A DNA stretch of 64,000 nt from Oxalobacteraceae bacterium (GTDB lineage: Bacteria > Pseudomonadota > Gammaproteobacteria > Burkholderiales > Burkholderiaceae_D). Shown piece after piece: positions 27,618 through 39,850 of the stretch. Both the position numbers and the translations under genes were made by a program. Each line of letters begins with the position of its first letter. Within the stretch, counting starts at the first letter, position 1. The stretch is taken from NCBI GenBank assembly GCA_947374865.1, contig CANCDR010000009.1:1-64000 (forward strand). The letters run 5' to 3'. Below the pieces are notes generated by a model. It was not told the origin of the DNA. It made no database searches and worked only from the letters and a program-made list of their open reading frames with translations.

Positions 27618-30062
27618 ATGCGCAGTAGCGTACTGGGATTTGTGGGCGGTGTGATGTGGCTGCAGTGGCAGGCGCAGCTGGCATCACGGCTTTCGCTGGC
27701 TTTGCTGGGCGCTGCATCGGTTCTGCTATTTATCTGGGCGACCAAAGGTCATTCACCATGGCGTGCTGTGGCATGCCGCCTGATTGCCGGCTGCGCGTTC
27801 GGTTTTGCCTGGGCCGGCTGGTTTGCGCAGGCCGCACTGTCACCTTCACTCCCTGCTGCGTGGGAGGGGCGCGACATCACCCTGGTCGGCACCATCGACA
27901 GCTTGCCCGATGTGTTTGCGCAGGGCGTGCGCTTTCATTTTCTGGTCGAGCAGGCTGTCTCTGCGCAAGGTGAAGCTGTGCCGGTACCACCACGTATCGC
28001 CTTGTCCTGGTATGCCCAGCTGCGTGACGGTGTTGCGCAGGAGGTGGGCCAGGTTCAGCCGGGCGCGCGCTGGCAATTAACGGTCAGGCTGCAGCGCCCG
28101 CATGGCAATGCTAATCCTTATGGCTTTGATTATGAACTCTGGTTGCTAGAACAACATCTGCGCGCCACAGGCTATGTGCGCACGGCCAGCAGTAATCGGG
28201 AACTGACTGCGTTCGTCATTCGTTTTTCAAGCATCGTTGATTATTGCCGCGCTATTCTGCGCACGCGTATTTTGCAGGCTTTGCCAGATCATCCCTATGC
28301 CGGCGTCATCGTGGCACTCGTGGTGGGGGATCAGCGTACCGTGAGCCAGTCGGACTGGAAGGTCTTTAATCGTGCCGGGATCGGTCATCTGATCTCGATT
28401 TCGGGTTTGCACATCACCATGGTGGCCGGTCTGTTTGCGGCGCTGGCAGCCTTTTTGTGGCGGCGCTCATTTTTTACCAGCGCCCAATTACCACTGCGTT
28501 TGCCGGCACAAAAAGTAGCCGCTCTCGTCGGTGCACTGACGGCTTTTTTGTATGTGCTGCTGGCAGGTTTTGGCGTGCCGGCGCAGCGCACCTTGTATAT
28601 GCTGTGCGTTGTCGCGCTGGCGCTGTGGCGTGGACAAATGCGTCGCGTATCCGATGTGCTGTGCGCTGCGCTCGGTGTGGTCGTGTTGCTCGATCCATGG
28701 GCCGTGCTGTGGCCGGGGTTTTGGCTGTCCTTTGGTGCGGTGGCGACTATTTTGTATGCCTCGATCGGTCGCACCGTGCGGGTGTCCGTCGCCGCACCGA
28801 GCCGTTGTCAGCGCTGGCTGATGCCTTTGCGCGAAGGAGCCCATCTGCAGTACGTCATCACGCTCGGCCTGGTGCCGCTTTCCTTACTGCTGTTTGCGCA
28901 GCTATCGCTGATTAGTCCGATCGCCAATGCCTTGGCGATTCCGCTGGTGAGTTTTCTGGTCACGCCCTTAGCGCTCATTGGCAGTATTTTGCCGCTGCCA
29001 TTGGCTAAACTGGTGCTGGGTTTGACGCACCTGCTGGTCGCCTGGCTGGCAGAATTTTTGCAATGGCTGAGCAGTTTGCCGCATGCGGTCTGGCGCAGTC
29101 CGGTGCCGCCATTATGGATTTTTATCAGCGCATCTGTCGGCACATTGTGGCTGCTGGCGCCGCGAGGCTGGCCACGGCGCTGGCTGGGTCTGCCGGCGAT
29201 GCTGCCGTTGATCTTGCAGGTGCCGACCCATCCGCTGCCCGAACAGCTGTGGGTCACGGCCTTCGATGTCGGGCAGGGGATGGCGCTACTGGTCGAAACG
29301 GCACAGCATCGGCTGCTGTATGACACCGGACCAGCCTATTCAACGGAATCGGACGGCGCGAGCCGGGTCGTGCTGCCTTATCTGCAGGCGCGTGGCATTG
29401 ATACGCTCGACGGGTTGATCGTCTCGCATAACGACAGTGACCATTCAGGCGGTGCGCTGTCTTTGTTGGCTGACATCCGGCCGCTCTGGACCGCCTCGTC
29501 ACTGGCGGCATGGAGCCCGATCGTGCAGGCCGCCCCTGCACATAGGCGCTGTGTGGCCGGTCAGCGGTGGCACTGGGACGGGGTGCACTTTGAGATGCTG
29601 CATCCCGACGCGCAAAGTTATGCCGACACGAGTCTGAAACCGAATGCGCGCAGCTGCACGCTCAAAATATCGGCCGGAAGCGATGCCATGCTATTGGCCG
29701 GCGATATCGAGGCAGCCCAGGAACGTGCCTTGATCGCCAGCGCCGCCGACCTGCGATCGACCGTCCTGCTGGCGCCGCATCATGGCAGCGGTACCTCATC
29801 AAGCCGTGAATTTTTACAGGCGGTCGATCCGCAAATCGCCTTATTTCAGGTCGGTTACCGTAATCGCTATCATCATCCGAAGGCAGAAATCCTCGAGCGC
29901 TACGCCGAACTGGGCATTCGCCGTATTCGTACCGATGAAGCGGGCGCCGTCAGTTTTGAGCTCGGTCCTGGGCAGACCATCGGCCTGCGCGAATACCGTC
30001 TGAGTGATGCCCGCTACTGGCGCGCAATGCAGCGCACCGGCTTCAATGAAGAAATCGAATAA
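27618..30062 (+). CDS. comEC: DNA internalisation competence protein ComEC/Rec2
   Basis: About 814 residues. A polytopic inner-membrane protein forming the channel for transforming DNA. The N-terminal part has an OB-like DUF4131 segment. The competence domain in the middle carries 'LISISGLHITMVAGLFAALA' and 'LAGFGVPAQRTLYM'. The C-terminal metallo-beta-lactamase domain has 'TAFDVGQGMALLVE', 'DTGPAYS', 'HNDSDHSGGALSLL' and 'LLAPHHGSGTSSS', consistent with nuclease activity. ATG 27618 has GGAG 10 bases upstream; ATG 27600 in the same frame lacks one. Presence suggests the strain may be naturally transformable. Confidence 0.93.
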   Translation: MRSSVLGFVGGVMWLQWQAQLASRLSLALLGAASVLLFIWATKGHSPWRAVACRLIAGCAFGFAWAGWFAQAALSPSLPAAWEGRDITLVGTIDSLPDVFAQGVRFHFLVEQAVSAQGEAVPVPPRIALSWYAQLRDGVAQEVGQVQPGARWQLTVRLQRPHGNANPYGFDYELWLLEQHLRATGYVRTASSNRELTAFVIRFSSIVDYCRAILRTRILQALPDHPYAGVIVALVVGDQRTVSQSDWKVFNRAGIGHLISISGLHITMVAGLFAALAAFLWRRSFFTSAQLPLRLPAQKVAALVGALTAFLYVLLAGFGVPAQRTLYMLCVVALALWRGQMRRVSDVLCAALGVVVLLDPWAVLWPGFWLSFGAVATILYASIGRTVRVSVAAPSRCQRWLMPLREGAHLQYVITLGLVPLSLLLFAQLSLISPIANALAIPLVSFLVTPLALIGSILPLPLAKLVLGLTHLLVAWLAEFLQWLSSLPHAVWRSPVPPLWIFISASVGTLWLLAPRGWPRRWLGLPAMLPLILQVPTHPLPEQLWVTAFDVGQGMALLVETAQHRLLYDTGPAYSTESDGASRVVLPYLQARGIDTLDGLIVSHNDSDHSGGALSLLADIRPLWTASSLAAWSPIVQAAPAHRRCVAGQRWHWDGVHFEMLHPDAQSYADTSLKPNARSCTLKISAGSDAMLLAGDIEAAQERALIASAADLRSTVLLAPHHGSGTSSSREFLQAVDPQIALFQVGYRNRYHHPKAEILERYAELGIRRIRTDEAGAVSFELGPGQTIGLREYRLSDARYWRAMQRTGFNEEIE

Positions 30063-30139
30063 TGGCAAAATCGAGCAAAGTCGAGCAAAAGCGCAAAGCC
30101 AGCTATCATATCGACTTTATTTATTGCGCCGCACAAACC

Positions 30140-30964
30140 ATGACTTTGCCTCTCTTGCATTTTGTCCCCGGTAATAGCTTCCCCAGCGGGACGTATAACA
30201 GCATGCTGACCGGTTTGCAGGATCGCTACACGGTACAGGCTTTGCCGATCCACGCGCACAACCCCGACTTTCCGGTTAGCGATGGCTGGCAGGCGCTGGT
30301 CGATGAGCTCAAGCAGACGCTTTGTGCGCGCTACACCAAGCCGGTGATCCTGGTCGGCCATTCGATGGGCGGGATTTTGAGTTTGATGCTGGCGCGCGAA
30401 CGGCCGGATTTGGTGCGCTGCATCGTGCTGCTGGATTCGCCGGTGGTGCGCGGCTGGCGTGCGTTACTCCTGCAAATTGCCAAACGGCTGCGGTTCGATC
30501 TGCGCTTTTCGCCCGCTCACCTTTCGCAGCGCCGGCGCGATGCGTGGCCGGATGCGGGGGCTGCTTATGAACACTATGTCAGCAAACCGCTATTTGCGAT
30601 CTGGCCCGAGGCCGTGCTGCGGGATTACGTTGAACACGGCATCACGCCACTGCCAGACGGGGAGGGTGTGACCCTGCGTTTTTCACGCGACATTGAGACG
30701 GCCGTCTATCGCACACTGCCGCATCATATCGGTGGTCTGGTGCAGCATCCGTTTCCGGTTCCGGTCGGTTTTGTGGGGGGCGCCAGTTCGCTGGAATGCC
30801 GGATGGCCGGACTGGATGGCGTACGTAGACTGGTCGGACGGCATTTCACTATTATCCCCGGCGGCCATCTGTTCCCGATGGAGACGCCCGCGGCGGCGGC
30901 TGAGGCGATTCACGCCATGATCGAAGACTTGCTGGATGCCGATCAGGTGGCCGGAACGGGCTGA
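30140..30964 (+). CDS. Alpha/beta hydrolase
   Basis: A 274-residue alpha/beta-hydrolase-fold protein. The oxyanion loop is 'LHFVPGNSFPSGTYNSML', the nucleophile is in 'ILVGHSMGGILSLMLA', and the catalytic His is in 'TIIPGGHLFPMETPAAAA'. The substrate is unknown. ATG 30140 gives the family-like N-terminus. An in-frame ATG at 30062 that overlaps the comEC stop (TAATG) would add 26 residues and could allow translational coupling. An 11-bp tandem array whose units contain TGA begins seven bases after the stop. Confidence 0.85.
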   Translation: MTLPLLHFVPGNSFPSGTYNSMLTGLQDRYTVQALPIHAHNPDFPVSDGWQALVDELKQTLCARYTKPVILVGHSMGGILSLMLARERPDLVRCIVLLDSPVVRGWRALLLQIAKRLRFDLRFSPAHLSQRRRDAWPDAGAAYEHYVSKPLFAIWPEAVLRDYVEHGITPLPDGEGVTLRFSRDIETAVYRTLPHHIGGLVQHPFPVPVGFVGGASSLECRMAGLDGVRRLVGRHFTIIPGGHLFPMETPAAAAEAIHAMIEDLLDADQVAGTG

Positions 30965-30970
30965 TCCGGT

Positions 30971-31036
30971 CGCGCACTGAACGCGCACTGAACGCGCACT
31001 GAACGCGCACTGACCGTGCATTGACCTTACACTGAC
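30971..31036. repeat. 11-bp tandem repeat array with repeated stop codons
   Basis: Six tandem 11-base units. The first three are identical (CGCGCACTGAA) and the rest diverge progressively towards the pyrG side. Each unit contains TGA. Since 11 is not a multiple of three, the TGAs at 30978, 30989, 31000, 31011, 31022 and 31033 cover all three frames twice, starting seven bases after the hydrolase stop. Confidence 0.9.
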
Positions 31037-31161
31037 TCAAGTCCGGCCGAAAGTTCAGCCTTCATTCCGGCTATCAGCGAGGTCATCATTCAGCCCCCGC
31101 AAGAATTTCTTTCTGTGATGCCACCGTAAAGGCAAGAGGCCGGCAACAGTTCAGGGTATAA

Positions 31162-33716
<2,555 letters not shown>

Positions 33717-33751
33717 TTCGCGGGCTTTAAGCAGCGCATTCATCGAAAACA

Positions 33752-33778
33752 CTATCGTCGTATTTTGTGCGACGATAG
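33752..33778. other. Hairpin between kdsA and eno
   Basis: A perfect 9-bp inverted repeat (CTATCGTCG / CGACGATAG) with a 9-base loop. There is no T-run, so it is unlikely to terminate transcription alone. It may protect the kdsA mRNA end or bind a protein upstream of eno. Confidence 0.5.
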
Positions 33779-33863
33779 GCTGTAGATGGCGCCAGATGCC
33801 ATCGCTAAGAACGACGCTGCGATCTGCCCGGAAAAGAATTTGCTATTAATTTTGGAGATATGA

Positions 33864-35147
<1,284 letters not shown>

Positions 35148-35155
35148 TGTCCGGC

Positions 35156-35184
35156 GGCCGCAAGGGAAGCTATTTCCTGCGGCC
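35156..35184 (+). other. Strong hairpin between eno and ftsB
   Basis: A 12-bp stem beginning GGCCGCA and closing TGCGGCC, with one bulged A and a GCTA loop. It lies eight bases after the eno stop and about 14 before ftsB. No T-run follows. It could stabilise the abundant eno message while allowing low ftsB expression. Confidence 0.55.
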
Positions 35185-35198
35185 CCAGTGAGTCCCGT

Positions 35199-35600
35199 AT
35201 GCGCCTGATCATGATCTGCCTGGCTGCGCTCGTATTGTTGATCCAATACCCACTCTGGTTGGGTAAAGGCGGATGGCTGAGGATGTGGGATCTGGACAAA
35301 CAGGTCGTCGCGGCGCAGAAAAAAAACGACGAGCTGCGGGCGCGCAACGCCAAACTGAATTCGGAAGTCGAGGATCTCAAGGAAGGCACCGGCGCAGTCG
35401 AAGAGCGGGCGCGCTTCGAGCTGGGCATGATCAAGGAAAATGAAGTGTTCGTGCAGGTGCTGGATCCTAAGCTTAAGGCGCAGGCTGCAGCATCATCCGC
35501 ATCCGCATCCGCAGCATCGGCGACACCGTCCGCAGGGGCATCCCCGACACAATCCGCCGTGCCATCTACGTCTGCAGCGGCCAGGCCTGCAAAACCTTAA
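35199..35600 (+). CDS. ftsB: Cell division protein FtsB
   Basis: A bitopic inner-membrane divisome protein that links FtsL and FtsQ. An N-terminal membrane helix ('[20 protein letters not shown]') is followed by a coiled coil ('[20 protein letters not shown]' onwards) and the conserved '[26 protein letters not shown]'-type motif (in part: [17 protein letters not shown]). The family core ends near residue 93. The remaining 40 residues are a low-complexity Ala/Ser/Pro tail rich in short repeats, making this 133-residue protein longer than usual. Confidence 0.93.
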   Translation: MRLIMICLAALVLLIQYPLWLGKGGWLRMWDLDKQVVAAQKKNDELRARNAKLNSEVEDLKEGTGAVEERARFELGMIKENEVFVQVLDPKLKAQAAASSASASAASATPSAGASPTQSAVPSTSAAARPAKP

Positions 35601-35615
35601 ATCCCTGCGTCCTGA

Positions 35616-35665
35616 GTACTTGCTAGTACTTGCTAGTACTCGCTAGTGCTTGCTCGTGCTCGCAG
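35616..35665. repeat. 10-bp tandem repeat array over the hslO stop codon
   Basis: Five tandem 10-base units with consensus GTACTTGCTA, perfect at the ftsB side and drifting to GTGCTCGCAG within hslO. On the minus strand three units carry TAG (35625-35623, 35635-35633, 35645-35643), the last being the hslO stop. The 10-base period rotates the stops through all three frames. Confidence 0.9.
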
Positions 35666-36569
35666 CCGGCAAGACCGCAGCCGGGGTATCACTCACAAAC
35701 AGCTGCACACAGTCGACCGCATCAAAGGCATAGTGCTGTCCACAAAAGTCGCAGTCGATCGCCAGCTGTCCCAATTCGGCGATCGCGGTTTCAACCTCCT
35801 CCTGGCCGAGCATTTTGAGCATATTGCCGACTTTTTCGCGGCTGCAGCTGCAATGAAAGCTGGGAAAGCGCGGATCAAATACGCGGATGGTTTCTTCCCA
35901 AAACAGCCGATGCATCAAGGTCTGGATATCGGTCGCCAGCAGCTCTTCGGTGCGCAGAGTCTGCGCCAGCATGACCATGCGGTTCCAGTTTTCCTGTTCA
36001 TCTTCAAGGGGCGCTTCCCGGCCGCCTTCGCGCGGCAGTTTTTGCAGTAGCAGACCGCGGGCGACGGTGGCATCGGCCGCCAGCCAGAGGCGGGTGTCGA
36101 GCTGCTCCGAGCGCAGCATATAGTTTTCGATTACGGTAGAAACTGAGTCGCCATCCAGCGGCACGATACCCTGATAGGCCTGCTGACCAGGGAGCTTATC
36201 GAGCGGATCGAGGGTGATGACGAAGCGGCCCTTGCCATGGGCATTGAGCAGCTCGGTCAGGCTGGCATCATCAGCGATCAAAACATCGGGTGCCAGCTTG
36301 GCGGTCGCGCGCAGACGTAATGCAGAGTCGCATTCCACCACCAGCAAACGTACCGGACCATCGCCGTGAATTTGCAGGATCATCGCGCCATTAAATTTCA
36401 AATTGGCCGACAGCAGTGCGGCAGCAGCCAGCATTTCGCCTAATAGCGTTTTAACCGCGGGCGGGTAGTCGGTGCGGGCTTGGACCTGGGCCCAGGTGGC
36501 GGAAATTTCGACCAGTTCACCGCGCACCGGGGCGCCCTCAAACATGAACTTTTGCAGCATGTCTTTCAT
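35643..36569 (-). CDS. hslO: Redox-regulated chaperone Hsp33
   Basis: A 308-residue holdase chaperone switched on by oxidation. The C-terminal zinc redox switch is visible as 'FHCSCSREKV' (CxC) and 'IDCDFCGQHYAF' (CxxC). The N-terminal domain carries 'ALRLRATAKLAP' and 'GKGRFVITLDPLDK'. Its start ATG shares a base with the stop of the upstream gamma-carbonic-anhydrase-like gene (TAATG), so they are coupled. The last codons and stop lie within the 10-bp tandem array. Confidence 0.96.
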   Translation of the reverse strand: MKDMLQKFMFEGAPVRGELVEISATWAQVQARTDYPPAVKTLLGEMLAAAALLSANLKFNGAMILQIHGDGPVRLLVVECDSALRLRATAKLAPDVLIADDASLTELLNAHGKGRFVITLDPLDKLPGQQAYQGIVPLDGDSVSTVIENYMLRSEQLDTRLWLAADATVARGLLLQKLPREGGREAPLEDEQENWNRMVMLAQTLRTEELLATDIQTLMHRLFWEETIRVFDPRFPSFHCSCSREKVGNMLKMLGQEEVETAIAELGQLAIDCDFCGQHYAFDAVDCVQLFVSDTPAAVLPAASTSKH

Positions 36570-37093
36570 TAAGCGATCCGTTTCAAATGCTTTTTAAATA
36601 CCTGCGCCCGTTCAACGTAAATGGCGCTCGCTGACTGGTATTGGCGAACGTCGTCGTCGCTGAGGGTGCGTAATAATTTGGCGGGCGAACCGACGATCAG
36701 TGAATTATCTGGAAAGACCTTGCCTTCCGTGACCAGGGAACCGGCACCCACGACGCAGTTTTTACCAATCTTGGCGTTATTGAGTACCACGGCCTGAATC
36801 CCGATCAGGGTGCCTTCACCGATGGTGCAGCCGTGCAGCATGGCCTGATGACCGATGGTGACATTGTCGGCCAGCGTGAGCGGATAACCCATATCGGTAT
36901 GCAGTACGCAGCTTTCCTGCACATTGCTGTTGGTACCGATGGTGATGGTTTCATTATCGCCGCGGATGGTGACGTTAAACCAGACACTGGCGCCGGCATT
37001 GACGACGACTTTGCCAATCACGGTCGCATTCTCGGCGATGTAAGCGGAAGGATCGATCTGCGGGATGTCGTCGCCTAATTGGTAGATGCTCAT
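36569..37093 (-). CDS. Gamma-carbonic-anhydrase-family hexapeptide protein
   Basis: A left-handed beta-helix protein of about 174 residues (YrdA/PaaY/CaiE group) with hexapeptide repeats through most of its length. The metal-binding histidines are in 'ESCVLHTDMG' and 'VTIGHQAMLHGCTIGEG'. Some members have carbonic anhydrase or thioesterase activity, many are uncharacterised. I take ATG 37093; ATGs at 37105 and 37129 are in frame. It is divergent from the DUF455 gene and translationally coupled to hslO. Confidence 0.88.
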   Translation of the reverse strand: MSIYQLGDDIPQIDPSAYIAENATVIGKVVVNAGASVWFNVTIRGDNETITIGTNSNVQESCVLHTDMGYPLTLADNVTIGHQAMLHGCTIGEGTLIGIQAVVLNNAKIGKNCVVGAGSLVTEGKVFPDNSLIVGSPAKLLRTLSDDDVRQYQSASAIYVERAQVFKKHLKRIA

Positions 37094-37144
37094 GGGGAGG
37101 GTCATTGGATTAAAATGGGAAGTCACCATTTTACCGCTCTCTGC

Positions 37145-37972
37145 ATGAATTCCCCTGATCTGCTTGAAGTTCCTGAATTACGTCACTGCGCGTTAGGCCT
37201 GCTGACTGAGACCTCGCCGACTATGAAGGCCGATGCTGTGCGCGTGCTGGGACAGGCTTGGCTGGGTCGCGACCAGCCCGGCGGTGCGCTCCGGCTTGAC
37301 GCGCAGGTCCGGCTGGCGGTAACAGGGACCATTCCCGGGCGCCCGGCAGTGCCCGAACTGGTAGCACCAAAATTGCTTCAGCATCGCTCGATGGTGACGC
37401 TGGAAGGTCGGGCGGCGATGATTCATGCCCTCGCGCATATTGAATTTAATGCCATTAATCTGGCGCTGGATGTGATCTGGCGATTTCCTGCCATGCCGGA
37501 CGATTTTTATAGTGACTGGCTGCAGGTGGCGGTGGAAGAGGCGCTGCATTTTTCATTATTATCGGCCCATCTGCAAACACTCGGCTATGCCTACGGCGAC
37601 TTCACGGCGCATAACAGTCTGTGGGAAATGGCAGAAAAAACCCAAGGCGATGTACTGGCCCGCATTGGTCTGGTGCCGCGTACTCTCGAAGCGCGCGGAC
37701 TGGATGCAGCGCCGCCGATGCGCGCCAAGCTGGCCCAGGCAGGTGATCTGGCGGCTGCCGCCATTCTCGACATTATTTTACGCGATGAAATCGGCCATGT
37801 CGCGATCGGTAATCGCTGGTACGGCTGGCTGTGCATGCAACGCGGACTGGATCCGGTTGCGCATTACGCCGCGCTGGCCAGTCAGTATAAGGCGCCGCAA
37901 TTACGCGGACCGTTTAATCTTGCGGCGCGCCGCGCTGCCGGCTTTAGCGAGCAGGAATTGGCGGCGCTTTAG
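37145..37972 (+). CDS. DUF455 family ferritin-like protein
   Basis: A 275-residue protein with a ferritin-like four-helix core. Acidic and His residues likely to bind a di-metal centre are in 'ALAHIEFNAINLALD', 'VAVEEALHFSLLSAHL' and 'ILRDEIGHVAIGNRWY'. The family is widespread in proteobacteria; its reaction is not known to me. ATG 37145 is chosen because the family core starts soon after ('LEVPELRHCALGLL' region). It is divergent from the gamma-carbonic-anhydrase-like gene. Confidence 0.85.
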   Translation: MNSPDLLEVPELRHCALGLLTETSPTMKADAVRVLGQAWLGRDQPGGALRLDAQVRLAVTGTIPGRPAVPELVAPKLLQHRSMVTLEGRAAMIHALAHIEFNAINLALDVIWRFPAMPDDFYSDWLQVAVEEALHFSLLSAHLQTLGYAYGDFTAHNSLWEMAEKTQGDVLARIGLVPRTLEARGLDAAPPMRAKLAQAGDLAAAAILDIILRDEIGHVAIGNRWYGWLCMQRGLDPVAHYAALASQYKAPQLRGPFNLAARRAAGFSEQELAAL

Positions 37973-38016
37973 CTACTGGGCATTGTGGGTTGAGCACGCC
38001 GGACTGCATGATACTT

Positions 38017-39795
38017 TTAAACTTCCGGTGGCAGCGCAGCCGACATCGTGTCGTTCGCGCGTTCTTCTTCCAGCAGTCTTAGCAGACGCCGCTGGATCTT
38101 GCCGGTGGTCGTCATCGGTAATTCATCGATCAATTCTATTTCTTTCGGCGTCTCGTAATGCGCTAGCTGGCTGCGCACATGGGCCTGCAAATCGGCGATT
38201 AGTTTGTCATCGGCGATGCGACTGCGTTTAACATTCGGCGTCACTACAATAAAGGCTTTGACCAGATTGCCGCGTTCGGCATCCGGTTTGGGAACCACCG
38301 CCACGTTGGCGACTGCGCGGTGCCGGAGCAGACAGTTTTCGATTTCCTCCGGTCCGATGCGATATCCGGCCGACTTGAACATGTCATCCGCGCGGCCCCG
38401 GTACCAGAAATAGCCGTCGGCATCCATGCTGGCCAGATCCCCCGTGCGGCACCAGGCGCTTTGCAATTTACGTCGCGTTGCCTGCGGCTGATGCCAGTAT
38501 TCGAGAAAAAATATCGGGTCCGCAAAGCCGTGGATGTCTTTATGATGGAGTGCGATTTCGCCTACATTGCCGGGCTTGAGCGGCTTACCCTGTTCGTCGA
38601 TCACGGTCACCCGATGCCCTGGGTAGGCGCGCCCCATGCTGCCTGCTTTGGCTGGCCAGATATGCGCGCTGTTGCCGATGAGGTAATTGATCTCGGTCTG
38701 GCCGAACATTTCATTGATCGTGATGCCCAATGCTTTATTACACCAGTCAAACACCGTCGCACCGACGGCTTCGCCGGCACTCATGATGGCGCGCAGCTGC
38801 AATGTGTAGCGTTCGCGCGGCGCTGGTACGGCTTTCATCATCATCTTGAGCGCGGTCGGAAAAAGGAAGGTATTCGTGATCGCATATTTTTCCAGCAGCG
38901 TAAAGGCTTTCTCCGCCGAGAAGCGCCCGCGATAGCCGAGGATGGGTTTGCCGAAATAAAGCGTCGGTAAAAGGGCGTCCATCAGACCGCCGGTCCATGC
39001 CCAGTCGGCCGGCGACCAGAATACATCGCCTTCTTTGGGGAACCAGTTTTGCGAGACCACAAAGCCACTCAGATTGCCGATCAAGGCGGCGTGCGGCAGC
39101 AGGGCGCCTTTGGGAGTGCCTGTGGTGCCGCTGGTGTAGAGCAGCAGGGCAGCATCGCGCGCAGTCGTTTTCACCGGCGTAAAGCTGCTCGATGCACGGG
39201 CCGCTTCGGCATACCAGTCGAGCGTGACCGGGCCATCGCAGTCCACCGCGATGACATGCTTGAGCGCTTGACACTGTGAGCGGATCGAGCTCACCTGCGT
39301 CATGCTGCCGGCGTCAGCGATCGCCACCAGCGCGCCGCTGTCTTGCAAACGAAATGCCAAAGCCTGTGGGCCGAATAAAACCGACATCGGCACGACGATC
39401 GCACCGAGCTGAAAACAAGCCATCAGCGCGATGGCGGTTTCGGGTCGTTGTGGCAGGATGATGGCGACCCGGTCACCCTGGCGCACACCCAGTCCGCGCA
39501 AGACATGCGAGATCCGGTTGACCTGCTGCTGCATGTGGGCATAGCTCAGACTGGCGGTATGACCGGTCTCGTCTTCGTAATACAGGGCGATGCGCGATGG
39601 ATCACCGGCCCAGCGCCGGCAGCAGACTTCGCTGATATTGAAGAGCGGCGGCACATGCCAGCGAAACGACTGGTAAAGGGCATTGTAGGACGAAAGGTCG
39701 GAAGCCATGTCGGAAGCCATGTCGGACGCCATGTCGGACGCCAATTCAGATGACGACCTTGTTTTCTTGCTAGTGCTGTCGATCGCCTGTGCCAT
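38017..39795 (-). CDS. AMP-forming acyl-CoA synthetase
   Basis: A 592-residue ANL-superfamily ligase that activates a carboxylic acid to its CoA thioester. The AMP-binding P-loop is 'LLYTSGTTGTPKGALLP', followed by 'EMFGQTEINYLIGN', 'YRGRADDMFKSAGYRIGPEE' and the catalytic lysine region 'MTTTGKIQRRLLR'. Overall it resembles medium-chain or acetyl-CoA-synthetase-like enzymes. The N-terminus carries four ASD(M/L) repeats at about residues 18-33, encoded by a 12-bp tandem repeat, before the family start 'SSYNALYQSFRWHVP'. GGAG precedes ATG 39795. Confidence 0.9.
   Translation of the reverse strand: MAQAIDSTSKKTRSSSELASDMASDMASDMASDLSSYNALYQSFRWHVPPLFNISEVCCRRWAGDPSRIALYYEDETGHTASLSYAHMQQQVNRISHVLRGLGVRQGDRVAIILPQRPETAIALMACFQLGAIVVPMSVLFGPQALAFRLQDSGALVAIADAGSMTQVSSIRSQCQALKHVIAVDCDGPVTLDWYAEAARASSSFTPVKTTARDAALLLYTSGTTGTPKGALLPHAALIGNLSGFVVSQNWFPKEGDVFWSPADWAWTGGLMDALLPTLYFGKPILGYRGRFSAEKAFTLLEKYAITNTFLFPTALKMMMKAVPAPRERYTLQLRAIMSAGEAVGATVFDWCNKALGITINEMFGQTEINYLIGNSAHIWPAKAGSMGRAYPGHRVTVIDEQGKPLKPGNVGEIALHHKDIHGFADPIFFLEYWHQPQATRRKLQSAWCRTGDLASMDADGYFWYRGRADDMFKSAGYRIGPEEIENCLLRHRAVANVAVVPKPDAERGNLVKAFIVVTPNVKRSRIADDKLIADLQAHVRSQLAHYETPKEIELIDELPMTTTGKIQRRLLRLLEEERANDTMSAALPPEV
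39697..39744. repeat. 12-bp coding tandem repeat (ASDM)
   Basis: Four tandem 12-base units (GTCGGAAGCCAT and GTCGGACGCCAT types) near the 5' end of the acyl-CoA synthetase gene. They encode Ala-Ser-Asp-Met repeats in frame, each offering an extra ATG. Confidence 0.9.
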
Positions 39796-39804
39796 GCCGT
39801 CTCC

Positions 39805-39832
39805 GGTATAATTTCTCTTACCATTTTGTCAA
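39805..39832 (-). promoter_or_regulatory. Candidate promoter of the acyl-CoA synthetase gene
   Basis: On the minus strand, -35 TTGACA (39832-39827), a 16-base spacer and -10 TATACC (39810-39805). The -10 ends only about 10 bases before ATG 39795 and overlaps its Shine-Dalgarno. Transcripts from here would be nearly leaderless or would use the downstream ATGs in the ASDM repeat. Confidence 0.5.
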
Positions 39833-39850
39833 ATTATCAGGAATTACCTC

